NCBI GenBank assembly: GCA_031552765.1
Contig: JAVBME010000032.1
Coordinates: forward strand, 1-48,580
Direction of reading: 5' to 3'
Origin: JAVBME01 sp031552765
GTDB lineage: Bacteria; Bacillota; Negativicutes; Acidaminococcales; JAISLQ01
DNA length: 48,580 nt
Shown here: positions 25,947 through 34,878 of the stretch, piece by piece
How positions within the stretch are numbered: the stretch's first letter is position 1
How the letters are laid out: each line of letters begins with the position of its first letter
Position numbers and translations under genes: made by a program
Notes under the pieces: model-generated
The model's database searches: none
What the model was told of the DNA's origin: nothing
What the model saw: the letters and a program-made list of their open reading frames with translations, nothing else

Positions 25947-26831
25947 TTAATGGGCAGGCTTGCTTTTTTGCAGCACTAGCCAGAAGGAGCCGCAACAAAA
26001 GATCGAAGTAAAACAGCCAAAGGAAAAGCCGATAATCATAGCCATGGAAAAGTTGCGCGTGGTGTCGCCGCCGAAAATATATAGGGATACTGTTACGAAA
26101 AGAACTGTTCCTACAGTGTACAGAGAACGCGACATGGTCTGCCAGATACTGCGGTTTACTAATTCTTCAAGGCTGTCCGAACGTCTGTAGCTCCTAAGGT
26201 TTTCCCTTATCCTGTCGAAGATTACTATCGTATCGTTGATGGAAAAACCGATTATCGTCAACAAGGCCGCCACAAAAGTAGAGTCTATCTCTATCTGAAA
26301 AATGGAGAAAAAGGACATGACCACCAATACGTCCTGCACCAGCGCTATGATGCCGGAAATAGCAAATTTAAATTCAAACCGCCAGGTTATATAGCCGATC
26401 ATCAACAGCCAGGAAACCACTATAGCCATAATGGCTTTTTGCGTAAGTTCCCCGCCGATTACCGAACCTACTTTTTCTATGCGCAACACGTCAAACTTGC
26501 CGACTTTAGATTCCAGTTCACCAGCCACTTTCTGGCGCACACTTTCATCCAGTACCTGGGTACGGATGATCACTGTGTCATCCTTGCCCTTGTTGTCAGC
26601 AGAACTTGCCATTTGTATAATGCTGTTTTCCAGGCCATGGGCCTTCAGCACTTCGCGCACCTGCTCTATGGCAATGGTTTTCTCAAATTTAAGCTCCATG
26701 ATCGTGCCGCCGGTAAAGTCTATGCCCAGGTTGAAACCTCGCGTGAGCATGGACACCAGGCCAATAATTATGACTATACTGGATATGGAAAACCATATTT
26801 TTCTATTTTCAACAATTTTAAATTTAATCAT
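25947..26831 (-). CDS. secF: Protein translocase subunit SecF
   Basis: This 294-residue RND-type membrane protein pairs with SecD to pull preproteins through SecYEG using the proton motive force. It has a first transmembrane segment, a periplasmic domain starting at GIDFTGGTIMEL, and five C-terminal segments including TIIGFSINDTIVIFDRIREN, the family signature. The length is standard. It lies 17 bases after secD and ends at the terminator that closes the long operon. Confidence 0.97.
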   Translation of the reverse strand: MIKFKIVENRKIWFSISSIVIIIGLVSMLTRGFNLGIDFTGGTIMELKFEKTIAIEQVREVLKAHGLENSIIQMASSADNKGKDDTVIIRTQVLDESVRQKVAGELESKVGKFDVLRIEKVGSVIGGELTQKAIMAIVVSWLLMIGYITWRFEFKFAISGIIALVQDVLVVMSFFSIFQIEIDSTFVAALLTIIGFSINDTIVIFDRIRENLRSYRRSDSLEELVNRSIWQTMSRSLYTVGTVLFVTVSLYIFGGDTTRNFSMAMIIGFSFGCFTSIFCCGSFWLVLQKSKPAH

Positions 26832-26848
26832 CAGTTATTCTGCCTCTC

Positions 26849-28054
26849 CTATGCGCCAAAAAATTTGCTGTTCTTGACCAGGCCGCTGGTGACCAGGGAC
26901 TTGAGCATAAATTTCGTCACGGTGATGGCCGTGAACATGCTAAGAATTATACCCAGGGCCAGTGTAACGGCAAAGCCTCTGACCGGGCCTGTGCCCATAT
27001 AAAAGAGCACCAGCGCGACAAAAAGCGTGGTAACATTTGAGTCGAGGATGGTGGCAAAAGCCCTGGTAAATCCGGAATCCAGCGCTGCCCGCAGTGTTTT
27101 GCCGGCGCGCAGTTCTTCCTTAAACCTTTCAAAAATAAGGACGTTGGCGTCAACCGCCATGCCCACGCCCAAAATGACGCCGGCAATTCCCGGCAAGGTC
27201 AAAGTAGCGTTCAGCATTTTCATAGCTCCCAAGAGCAAAAGCACATAAAGCAGCAGCGCTATGTTGGCTACAAGGCCGGACAGACGGTAGTAGAGCAGCA
27301 TGAAAAGAAGTATGCCTGCTATGCCTATCACGAAAGCTTTTTCGCTTTTATCTTTGGAGTCTTGCCCTAAAGTCGGGCCGACCGTACGGTTTTCCACTAT
27401 TTCCATCTTTACCGGCAAGGAGCCGCTACGCAAAAGTATAGCCAGGTTTTCCGCTTCTTCCACAGAGCGGTTGCCTGTGATGACCGCTTTGCCGCCGCGT
27501 ATAGGCTCGTTTACCGTAGGCGCCGTCAAGACTACGCCGTCGAGCAGTATCGCTACTTGCTGGTGTACGAAACGCGTTGTCAGGTCGGCAAATTTCTGCG
27601 CGCCTTCTTCGGTAAATTCAAGCGAGACCAGGGCTTTTTTCCCCTGGTCTACCTGGGTACGCGCGTCTTTAAGGTCTTTGCCTGTAAGCACGGTTTTCCC
27701 AGTAGGGTCTTTAAACTCCAAAAGGGCTGTCTTGCCCAGCATGGCGATAGCCGCCTCCGGATCTTTTACGCCCGGCAATTCAACGATCACGCGCCTGCTG
27801 CCTTGCCGCTGGATGATCGGCTCAGTGAGTCCAAGCTCATTTACACGCCGTTCGATTATTTTGACCACCCGGTTTATGGCGTCGTCATTTACCGGCGCGT
27901 CCGGCGTATCCACAGCCTCCAGAACTACATGCGTCCCGCCCTGTAAATCCAGGCCCTGTTTTATAGAGTGGGCCAACGGGCTTATATAAATGAAAAACAC
28001 TATTATGATTGCAAGAGAAACAACTAGAAATTTACTGATATTACCAAAGCGCAA
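26849..28054 (-). CDS. secD: Protein translocase subunit SecD
   Basis: This 401-residue partner of SecF has a first membrane segment (about 8-28), GLDLQGGTHVVLEA at the start of the periplasmic domain, the P1 head domain, and six membrane segments with VILGVGMAVDANVLIFERFKEE, the conserved proton-pathway region. I set the start at the TTG at 28054 because GGAGGAG lies seven bases before it and the protein then has normal length. An earlier TTG at 28096 would overlap nothing essential but has no ribosome site. It forms yajC-fthC-secD-secF, with fthC inserted between the Sec genes. Confidence 0.96.
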   Translation of the reverse strand: MRFGNISKFLVVSLAIIIVFFIYISPLAHSIKQGLDLQGGTHVVLEAVDTPDAPVNDDAINRVVKIIERRVNELGLTEPIIQRQGSRRVIVELPGVKDPEAAIAMLGKTALLEFKDPTGKTVLTGKDLKDARTQVDQGKKALVSLEFTEEGAQKFADLTTRFVHQQVAILLDGVVLTAPTVNEPIRGGKAVITGNRSVEEAENLAILLRSGSLPVKMEIVENRTVGPTLGQDSKDKSEKAFVIGIAGILLFMLLYYRLSGLVANIALLLYVLLLLGAMKMLNATLTLPGIAGVILGVGMAVDANVLIFERFKEELRAGKTLRAALDSGFTRAFATILDSNVTTLFVALVLFYMGTGPVRGFAVTLALGIILSMFTAITVTKFMLKSLVTSGLVKNSKFFGA

Positions 28055-28082
28055 TACTGTTCTCCTCCATTTCTGAAACAAA

Positions 28083-28649
28083 CTATCGACAAGCAATTAT
28101 ACCACATTCTGTGACTAAAAAATCTACTTTTTGGTCATGTTCTTCTATCGGCATTTCATCCACCAACTGCGGGGTCAGCGTAACGCCTATACGCAGGGCT
28201 TGAGCCGCGCCGGCGAAAAAAGCATCATAGTAACCCTTGCCCAGACCCATCCTGTCGCCCTGCTTGGTAAAGGACAGGCCTGGCGTCAGCACCAGCTTTA
28301 TTGTTTGTGGGTCGGCAAAGCTGTTGGTATTAACTGTCCTGATGTCAAAACGCCCTGTGCATATATCGTCAAGGCAAAGCAGTTCCACCGCCTGCATGGC
28401 GCATTTTTCCCCGTTCGGCACAAATGGCACAAAGACCCGCTTACCCTTTTCTAAAGCGATCTGTAAAATCCAGTCTATGTTCACTTCGTTGCCAAACGCC
28501 AGGTAACCCATCACAGTGGAAGCTTTTTCAAACTGCTCCCAAGCGGCCAGATGCCGGCAAACTTTACCGCTTTCTTCCGCCAGCCAGTCAGGCCTGTAAG
28601 CCGCCCGGACCGCTTTTAGGCGTTTGCGGAAAGCTTTTTTATCCATCAT
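28083..28649 (-). CDS. fthC: 5-formyltetrahydrofolate cyclo-ligase
   Basis: This 188-residue enzyme (MthfS/YgfA type) converts 5-formyl-THF to 5,10-methenyl-THF with ATP, recycling an inhibitory folate. The N-terminal basic helix KKAFRKRLKAVR, EVNIDWILQ, and the signature MGLGKGYYDAFF near the C-terminus are all present. The ATG overlaps the yajC stop as ATGA, so translation is coupled. Its place inside the sec operon has no clear functional reason. Confidence 0.94.
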   Translation of the reverse strand: MMDKKAFRKRLKAVRAAYRPDWLAEESGKVCRHLAAWEQFEKASTVMGYLAFGNEVNIDWILQIALEKGKRVFVPFVPNGEKCAMQAVELLCLDDICTGRFDIRTVNTNSFADPQTIKLVLTPGLSFTKQGDRMGLGKGYYDAFFAGAAQALRIGVTLTPQLVDEMPIEEHDQKVDFLVTECGIIACR

Positions 28650-28963
28650 TTTTTACCGTCGGCCTCAGCGTTCATCAATTCCTGCTTGGTATCGTCCTGG
28701 AACCTGGCGATAGCGACGCGGGCTACTTCTATATCCACTTTCTCCGCCACCCTAAGGCCTATTTTATTTTCCGACAAACTGGAAACGACGCCGTATATTC
28801 CGCCGATAGTTATTACTTTATCCCCTTTTTTAAGGCTGCTGCGCATATATTCTTTCTGTTTGTCCGCTTTTTTCTGCGGCCGCATGACAAAAAAATAAAA
28901 TATGCCTATCATGCCCAAAATGGCTACCATATTGACCAAAAAACTTGTTTGCTGTTCATCCAT
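28646..28963 (-). CDS. yajC: Preprotein translocase accessory protein YajC
   Basis: This 105-residue protein has one N-terminal membrane segment (VAILGMIGIFYFFVMRP) and a small soluble domain with the typical GDKVITIGGIYGVV. YajC associates with SecDF-YidC. The start at 28963 was chosen because GAGGTG lies seven bases before it; five extra codons upstream would cover that site. It follows tgt by about 60 bases, the usual tgt-yajC-secD order. Confidence 0.95.
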   Translation of the reverse strand: MDEQQTSFLVNMVAILGMIGIFYFFVMRPQKKADKQKEYMRSSLKKGDKVITIGGIYGVVSSLSENKIGLRVAEKVDIEVARVAIARFQDDTKQELMNAEADGKK

Positions 28964-29025
28964 ATCCTCACACCTCATTTTGCTTAATATTTTGATTTAT
29001 TTCGCTAAATATTTTTAAATACCTG

Positions 29026-30138
29026 TCAAAGAGAATAACCTTCGAGAAAATTTTTTCTAAATTGCGGGAAAACGCCGTCAATGATGGCTTGTCTCATGTC
29101 ACGCATAAATTGCAGCAAAAAATACAGATTGTGCAACGACAAAAGACGCAGCCCGAAAATCTCCTCCGCTTTGAAAAGATGCCTTATATAGGCGCGCGAA
29201 TAATTTTTGCAGGCATAGCAACCGCAGCCTTCTTCTATCGTCCTGAAATCATCGGCAAATTCGGCGTTCCTCACCACTAGCCGCCCCGTCCTGGTCATAC
29301 AGGTGCCGTTCCTGGCCACCCTGGTCGGAAAAACGCAGTCAAACATATCTACGCCCAGCGCCACGCCTTCCACCAGACAGTCCGGCGTCCCCACCCCCAT
29401 AAGGTAGCGGGGTTTTTCTTTCGGCAGGTGGCAGGTCGTCGCCGCCAGCATGTCGTACATCATTTCTTTTGGTTCGCCGACGCTCAGCCCGCCTACAGCA
29501 TAACCGGGAAAATCCATATCGACAAGTTCCTCAGCGCTTTTTTGCCTAAGCTCTTTATGCATGCCGCCCTGTACTATGCCAAACAGCGCCTGGTCCGTAC
29601 GGCTGTGCGCCGCCTTACAGCGGGCCGCCCAGCGGGTAGTGCGGTCGGTGGAGTTTTTCGCATAGCTAAGGTCGGCAGGGTATGGCATACATTCGTCAAA
29701 GGCCATTATTATGTCGGCGCCGAGGGCTTCTTGTACTTTCGTCGCTATCTCCGGCGTCAAGAGTTTTTTGGCGCCGTCGATATGCGAGCGGAATTCTACG
29801 CCCTCTTCCCTTATTTTGCGCATCGCTCCGAGGCTGAATACCTGAAAGCCCCCGCTATCGGTAAGTATACCTTGGTCCCAGTTCATGAATTTATGCAGGC
29901 CGCCGGCTTTTTCCACCAGCTCATGGCCCGGCCGCAAAAACAAATGATAGGTATTGGATAAAATTATCCCGGCGCCCATCTCTTTAAGCTCTTCCGGCGA
30001 CAGGGTCTTTACCGTGGCCTGCGTGCCGACCGGCATGAACATAGGGGTCGGGAAACTGCCGTGCGGCGTATGCAGTACACCGGCCCGCGCTCCGGTTTCC
30101 GGGCATTCTTTTATTATTTCGATATTTACTGCTGGCAA
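29026..30138 (-). CDS. tgt: tRNA-guanine transglycosylase
   Basis: This enzyme exchanges guanine at the wobble position of GUN-anticodon tRNAs for preQ1, the first tRNA-level step of queuosine synthesis. The catalytic region LTDSGGFQVFSLG, the nucleophile region DCVFPTRVARNG, and the zinc site CGCYACKNY followed by a distant His (LHNLYF) are present. I placed the start at a TTG (30138) preceded by TGAGGA, giving 370 residues. A GTG at 30153 is the alternative. It follows queA by about 25 bases. Confidence 0.97.
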   Translation of the reverse strand: MPAVNIEIIKECPETGARAGVLHTPHGSFPTPMFMPVGTQATVKTLSPEELKEMGAGIILSNTYHLFLRPGHELVEKAGGLHKFMNWDQGILTDSGGFQVFSLGAMRKIREEGVEFRSHIDGAKKLLTPEIATKVQEALGADIIMAFDECMPYPADLSYAKNSTDRTTRWAARCKAAHSRTDQALFGIVQGGMHKELRQKSAEELVDMDFPGYAVGGLSVGEPKEMMYDMLAATTCHLPKEKPRYLMGVGTPDCLVEGVALGVDMFDCVFPTRVARNGTCMTRTGRLVVRNAEFADDFRTIEEGCGCYACKNYSRAYIRHLFKAEEIFGLRLLSLHNLYFLLQFMRDMRQAIIDGVFPQFRKNFLEGYSL

Positions 30139-30162
30139 TTTATCAATCCTCACATCATTATT

Positions 30163-31179
30163 TCATTTTATAAACATGGCGTCGCCAAAACTAAAAAAAC
30201 GGTAGCCTTCTTGCACAGCGGTTTTGTATGCGTCCAGTATCGACTCCCGGCCGGCCAATGCGCTGACCAGCATCAAAAGAGTGCTTTGCGGCAAGTGAAA
30301 GTTTGTTATCAAAGCATCCACCATCTTAAAAGAATAACCCGGGTAAATAAAGATATTTGTTTTGCCGCTCCCGGCAGTCATCTTCCCTCTATTGCCCACG
30401 CTTTCGAGCACCCTTACCGGGGTAGTGCCCACGCAGATCACGCGGCGGCCGGCGGCTTTGGCCTGGTTTATCAAAGAGGCTGTTTCTTCATTTACACTGT
30501 AATATTCGCCGTGCATGACATGTTCTTGTATGTTGTCTACACTCACCGGACGGAAAGTACCTAAGCCGACGTGCAAGGTGACAAACGCGCACTCGACGCC
30601 TTTAGCTTTTACTTTATCCAGCAGTTCTTCGGTAAAATGCAGGCCGGCCGTAGGCGCGGCGGCAGAACCTTTCTCTCTCGCGTATACGGTCTGGTAGCGC
30701 TCCGGGTCGTCTATCTTCTCGTGGATATAGGGCGGCAGCGGTACTTCACCAAGTTTTTGCAGTTTTTCCTCAAATATCCCGTCATAAGAAAAGCGAGCCA
30801 CGCGCCCGCCAAAATCCGTGTTCTGGATAAATTCACAGGACATTCCCCCGTCAAACTCTACTGCGCTACCAATACGAGCCTTCTTGCCCGGCCTTACCAA
30901 TACTTCCCACTCGTCACCAGCCATGCGGTGCAACAGGAAAACCTCCACTTTTGCCCCGCTGGGCCGCCGTCCTATGAGGCGCGCCGGGATGACCCTGGTA
31001 TCATTAAATACCAGAAGGTCGCCGGCGTCAAGGTAATCCACAATATCATAAAAGTGCCTGTGCTGAGTTGCTCCGCTATTTCTATCCAGCACCAGCAGCC
31101 GCGAATGGTCGCGCTCCTTGAGCGGAGTTTGCGCGATGCGCTCCGGCGGCAGGCAATAATCAAAATCCTTGACTAACAT
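30163..31179 (-). CDS. queA: S-adenosylmethionine:tRNA ribosyltransferase-isomerase
   Basis: This 338-residue enzyme transfers and rearranges the ribosyl group of SAM onto preQ1-tRNA to form epoxyqueuosine. Family features include the N-terminal FDYCLPPERIAQTPLKERDHSRLL, LVFNDTRVIPARL, GLHFTEELL, and FHLPQSTLLMLVSA near the end. GAGGAGAAAGG precedes the ATG. It is adjacent to tgt, the enzyme that makes its substrate, and queH for the next step lies about 1.5 kb upstream in the same run. Confidence 0.97.
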   Translation of the reverse strand: MLVKDFDYCLPPERIAQTPLKERDHSRLLVLDRNSGATQHRHFYDIVDYLDAGDLLVFNDTRVIPARLIGRRPSGAKVEVFLLHRMAGDEWEVLVRPGKKARIGSAVEFDGGMSCEFIQNTDFGGRVARFSYDGIFEEKLQKLGEVPLPPYIHEKIDDPERYQTVYAREKGSAAAPTAGLHFTEELLDKVKAKGVECAFVTLHVGLGTFRPVSVDNIQEHVMHGEYYSVNEETASLINQAKAAGRRVICVGTTPVRVLESVGNRGKMTAGSGKTNIFIYPGYSFKMVDALITNFHLPQSTLLMLVSALAGRESILDAYKTAVQEGYRFFSFGDAMFIK

Positions 31180-31192
31180 GCCTTTCTCCTCT

Positions 31193-32485
31193 TTAATGAA
31201 CTTCCCGCACTACTGTACCGGGAAAATAATAGCCTAAAATATTTTTATAGTATCCGTCTGCATCCGCCGCCGCCAAAGCCAGCGCGCGCGCTCCCCATTG
31301 GCTGAGCCCTATTCCGTCGCCGGCGCCGTGGCCTTTGATTATTATTTTTTCGTTTTCCGCCCAGGATACCCTCTGTACTCCAGGCCTTTCCGTCGGCATG
31401 GCCGGTTTAGGTATGCTTTTTATATCTACAGGTATTTGCTTTACGCCGATGACATTGCCAAACTGGTCGGTTATCGGCACTTCGATCATTTGCGGCAGCA
31501 GATTGGCTACTACAAGATCAAAGGCGCTGCTGGGCAATTCCAGTATCTTGGCAAATTTTTTCCCTTCAATGACCGCATAACCACGGTCGCCAAGTATTTT
31601 TACTTCTTTTAGCCGCCCCGACGCCCCGCGGTCGGGGAATTGACCGGGTTTGGCGCGGTCGAGCGGTGAAAATTCAAAACCCTGCAATTTTCCGATGCTA
31701 GTATAACCGGCATATTTCAACATACTGTCCACATCGCCGGCAGTAAGCACTAGCTCCCATTCATAGCCGGGAAAATCCTGGTCATGGTCTGGTACGGACA
31801 CTAGGTAAGGCTGGCCGCCCGCTTCCGTATGCCCGCCGCTGCTCAGAAAAAACAAAGTCTTCGCAGGTTCGCCCTGCCAAAGAACTATTTCACCCGCTGT
31901 GTCGTCCACCGCTTTTTGGGCGTAGTCGCGTTCGCTGGCCATACCCAGGTAATTTTGCCAATATATGGCCGGCACGTCAAAATCATTCGCTACGCTATGC
32001 CTGATAGCATACATCGCCAAAGTACGCGCCGCCACCGCCTGGGCTTTTGCGGCCTCGACCGGCCAGAGTGGCGGCAGTTCCTCGCCCGCCGTGGAATAAA
32101 CGTATTCTTCCACCGGCAAGATATTCACCACATTAAGGCTGTTGCCGCCCGGCAGGATATTTATCTGGAATACGCCCCGGTAGGAGCGGTTATTTATATT
32201 GCCATCCTTCACTTCGGCGCTGTTTTCTACGCGTAGGCGCGGACTGTCCACAAATTGTCCGTCTATTTTCAGTTTGCCGCCTTCCGCCACGATAAAATGG
32301 CGGCTGCCCGGCGTAAAAGTAGCGAGTACGGCTCCACTGGCTACAGAGGACACTTTTTGTTCGCCGACGGCGACTATTTCAGCGGCGCGCTGTCCATTGA
32401 CTATGCCGACGCGAATGAGCGGGCTCGCGTCAGCCGCCAGCGGCGAAAATAAAAAGAACAGTATAAATAATATGCCTCTTAGCAT
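31193..32485 (-). CDS. SpoIID/LytB-domain protein
   Basis: This 430-residue protein has a signal peptide (residues 1-20, ending ADASP) and a SpoIID domain over about residues 110-420 (PVEEYVYSTAGEELPPLWPVEAAKAQAVAARTLA region; the end is GHGAGDGIGLSQWGARALA). SpoIID is a lytic transglycosylase that needs stem-peptide-free glycan during engulfment. Related proteins occur in non-sporulating diderms and in photosynthetic bacteria, where the role is cell-wall remodelling. Nothing else in the window indicates sporulation. GGAGG precedes the ATG. It lies between the DUF2905 gene and queA. Confidence 0.9.
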   Translation of the reverse strand: MLRGILFILFFLFSPLAADASPLIRVGIVNGQRAAEIVAVGEQKVSSVASGAVLATFTPGSRHFIVAEGGKLKIDGQFVDSPRLRVENSAEVKDGNINNRSYRGVFQINILPGGNSLNVVNILPVEEYVYSTAGEELPPLWPVEAAKAQAVAARTLAMYAIRHSVANDFDVPAIYWQNYLGMASERDYAQKAVDDTAGEIVLWQGEPAKTLFFLSSGGHTEAGGQPYLVSVPDHDQDFPGYEWELVLTAGDVDSMLKYAGYTSIGKLQGFEFSPLDRAKPGQFPDRGASGRLKEVKILGDRGYAVIEGKKFAKILELPSSAFDLVVANLLPQMIEVPITDQFGNVIGVKQIPVDIKSIPKPAMPTERPGVQRVSWAENEKIIIKGHGAGDGIGLSQWGARALALAAADADGYYKNILGYYFPGTVVREVH

Positions 32486-32498
32486 AAAGCGCCTCCAT

Positions 32499-32723
32499 TC
32501 ACCTGCGTGTGAAAAAATTCAAGATAATAGACAACAAAACGCTTATTACTATACAGGTAACGATCGGGAAATGAAAGGAAAAATTCCCTTTTTCTATTTT
32601 TATATCGCCCGGCAGGTTGCCAAAAGGGAATATCTTGCCGCCAAAATGCAGCGCCGCCCCCACCAGCAACAACACGATACCGGCCAGCATGAGCAGTTTA
32701 CCCGGTGAAAAATCATTGAACAT
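32499..32723 (-). CDS. DUF2905 family small membrane protein
   Basis: This 74-residue protein has two hydrophobic segments (LLMLAGIVLLLVGAALHFG and the C-terminal block) joined by FPFGNLPGDIKIEKGNFSFHFP, the hallmark of DUF2905. Its function is unknown. In Firmicutes it commonly sits by ruvB, queA or spoIID-like genes, as here. I chose the ATG at 32723, which has GAGGAAAG before it; it overlaps the queH end by 11 bases. Confidence 0.9.
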   Translation of the reverse strand: MFNDFSPGKLLMLAGIVLLLVGAALHFGGKIFPFGNLPGDIKIEKGNFSFHFPIVTCIVISVLLSIILNFFTRR

Positions 32724-33264
32724 TTTCTTTCCTCTTTTTTTCATACCGATCGCGTTCGCTGAAAATGCACCCGCAATAAGCCTGTCGGTACATTTCCCGC
32801 TCCCGGCTCACCTTGGTACATATAGAAAAGCCGTCGCGAAAATCAAAATAGCTGAACTTGACGCCATAAAGGCCGGCTGCTTCCTCAGCAGCTTTTTTGA
32901 TATCTTCATGCCGCTGGTAAGGGCTACCCAAAAGCGTGCTGGAAAAAGAGTCATAGCCGTTGTTTTTCGCGTATTCGGCTGTTTTGCGCATCCTTATGCG
33001 GTAACAATAATAACAGCGCAATTCCGGCTCAGCTAAAGCGCCGCGCAGAAATACTTCCAGGTCATAGTTTTTGTCTACGATAAGCGGCAATTTTTCCACT
33101 TGGGCAAAATCATGTAATGCCGCCAGGCGGCGTTTGAATTCCTGATACGGGTGGATATTGGGATTGAAATAGTAAAGCTCCGGCTGATAGCCGTTTTCCT
33201 GTAAAAAGCCGCTTGGGTATATCGAGCAGGGGCCGCAGCAGGCATGCAATAAAATACTCTTCAT
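32713..33264 (-). CDS. queH: Epoxyqueuosine reductase QueH
   Basis: This 183-residue protein of the former DUF208 family has the N-terminal HACCGPCS motif (Cys9, Cys10, Cys13), CYYC in the middle, and a C-terminal YCGC pair. These are ligands for the Fe-S and iron site used to reduce epoxyqueuosine to queuosine on tRNA. QueH is the non-homologous replacement for cobalamin-dependent QueG. Its presence with queA and tgt completes the tRNA-bound steps from preQ1. GGAGGG precedes the ATG, and the gene begins three bases after ruvB. Confidence 0.93.
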   Translation of the reverse strand: MKSILLHACCGPCSIYPSGFLQENGYQPELYYFNPNIHPYQEFKRRLAALHDFAQVEKLPLIVDKNYDLEVFLRGALAEPELRCYYCYRIRMRKTAEYAKNNGYDSFSSTLLGSPYQRHEDIKKAAEEAAGLYGVKFSYFDFRDGFSICTKVSREREMYRQAYCGCIFSERDRYEKKRKENVQ

Positions 33265-33267
33265 TAT

Positions 33268-34272
33268 TTAGCCCTCCGGAAAAGGCACGCCCAAATACTG
33301 GTATGCGTCCCTTGTCGCGATGCGGCCGCGCGAGGTGCGCTGCAAAAAGCCCAGTTGCATCAGGAAAGGTTCGTATACGTCTTCCACCGTTTCCACTTCT
33401 TCACTTATCGCCGTAGCCAAAGTATCTACACCCACCGGCCCGCCGGCAAAAGTTTTTATCACACAAGAGAGCAGCCGCCGGTCGTTGCGGTCAAGGCCCT
33501 GTTTGTCCACTTCCAGTTGGGTCAACGCTTTATCCGCCACTTCCGAAGTAATTTCCCCTTTGCCAAATACCTGGGCAAAATCGCGCACCCGTTTCAAAAG
33601 CCGGTTGGCAACACGCGGCGTACCGCGAGAACGCATGGCTATCTCTTCCGCGCCTTGACTGTCTATGGCCACGCCCAATACTTCGGCGGAACGCTCTATG
33701 ATATGGCGCAGTTCGTCTTTATTGTAGTACTCCAGGCGGCAAATGACGCCGAAACTGTCGCGCAGCGGCCCGGCCAGCGCCCCCGCCCTGGTGGTCGCGC
33801 CCACCAGCGTGAATTTCGGAAGGTCGAGACGTATAGAGCGGGCGCTCGGCCCTTTGCCGATGATGATATCAAGGCCATAATCTTCCATCGCCGAATAAAG
33901 TATCTCTTCCACCGTCTTCGACAGGCGATGTATTTCATCGATAAACAACACGTCGTTTTCCGTCAGGTTGGTCAAAAGAGCAGCCAGGTCGCCCTGGCGC
34001 TCAATGGCCGGGCCGGAAGTTATCCTGAGATTGACGCCCAATTCGTTGGCGATAATACCGGCCAAAGTGGTTTTACCCAAACCGGGCGGACCGAACAAGA
34101 GGACATGGTCAAGCGCCTCGCCGCGTGCCAAAGCAGCCTGGATAAACACGGACATATTGCGTTTTACCTGTTCTTGTCCTATATATTCCGCCAGGCGGCG
34201 CGGCCTTAAGCTATACTGCCAGACATCGCCGCCCTGCTCGTTACCTGTTATAATACGCTGCTCGCCGTCCAT
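33268..34272 (-). CDS. ruvB: Holliday junction branch-migration helicase RuvB
   Basis: This 334-residue AAA+ motor drives RuvA-bound Holliday junctions. The N-terminal part contains LRPRRLAEYIGQ, Walker A GPPGLGKTT is at about residues 61-69, Walker B is LFIDEIHRLS, and sensor 1 is GATTRAG with the RuvB-specific GALAGPLRDSFG. The C-terminal winged helix ends in TSRGRIAT. GGGAGGT precedes the ATG. It follows ruvA by three bases. Confidence 0.98.
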   Translation of the reverse strand: MDGEQRIITGNEQGGDVWQYSLRPRRLAEYIGQEQVKRNMSVFIQAALARGEALDHVLLFGPPGLGKTTLAGIIANELGVNLRITSGPAIERQGDLAALLTNLTENDVLFIDEIHRLSKTVEEILYSAMEDYGLDIIIGKGPSARSIRLDLPKFTLVGATTRAGALAGPLRDSFGVICRLEYYNKDELRHIIERSAEVLGVAIDSQGAEEIAMRSRGTPRVANRLLKRVRDFAQVFGKGEITSEVADKALTQLEVDKQGLDRNDRRLLSCVIKTFAGGPVGVDTLATAISEEVETVEDVYEPFLMQLGFLQRTSRGRIATRDAYQYLGVPFPEG

Positions 34273-34275
34273 CCT

Positions 34276-34878
34276 TTACCTCCCGGCAAATCCTTTGAGT
34301 ACATGTTTGATTATTTCTGCCGCCGCCATATCGCCGTCAGGCAGTTTTTTCAAGGCCGGCATTATTTCCGAGCTGTCATAACCTAAAGCTAAAAGAGCCT
34401 GTACCGCTTCATCGCGAGCACCGCCGCCGGCAGGTAAAACGGCAACCCCCATAGAGACAGGCGCCGGAGCATCACCGGGAAAGCCCAGCTTGTCGCGCAG
34501 TTCCAAAAGCAAGCGTTCGGCGGTCTTTTTCCCCACGCCGGGCAATTTTGTCAGCATTTTTAAATCTTGATTTATAACTGCTAACCGGAAAACGTCCGGT
34601 GTAGTGGCCGACAGCAAGCCCAGCGCCACTTTCGGCCCGACCCCGCTTACGCTGATGAGTTTGATGAATAGCTCGTATTCTTCATAGTTTAAAAAACCAA
34701 ACAGCAATATCGCGTCTTCACGCACATTGGTATAGGTAAAAAGCTTGGTCTCTTGCCCGCGCTCCAGGCGGGAAATGCCGGAAGACGACATGAACACGCG
34801 GTAACCGATGCCATATGCTTCCACAAAACAATAATCACTGCTGACCAGTGTTATTTTCCCCGCAATATAACCTATCAT
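34276..34878 (-). CDS. ruvA: Holliday junction DNA-binding protein RuvA
   Basis: This 200-residue tetrameric junction binder has an OB-fold domain (MIGYIAGKI to about 62), helix-hairpin-helix repeats (SVSGVGPKVAL, LPGVGKKTAERLLLEL), a flexible linker, and a C-terminal domain (DEAVQALLALGYDSSE) that contacts RuvB. The ATG at 34878 has GGAG upstream and overlaps the ruvC stop by four bases. A longer frame to 34923 would extend into ruvC. Confidence 0.97.
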   Translation of the reverse strand: MIGYIAGKITLVSSDYCFVEAYGIGYRVFMSSSGISRLERGQETKLFTYTNVREDAILLFGFLNYEEYELFIKLISVSGVGPKVALGLLSATTPDVFRLAVINQDLKMLTKLPGVGKKTAERLLLELRDKLGFPGDAPAPVSMGVAVLPAGGGARDEAVQALLALGYDSSEIMPALKKLPDGDMAAAEIIKHVLKGFAGR

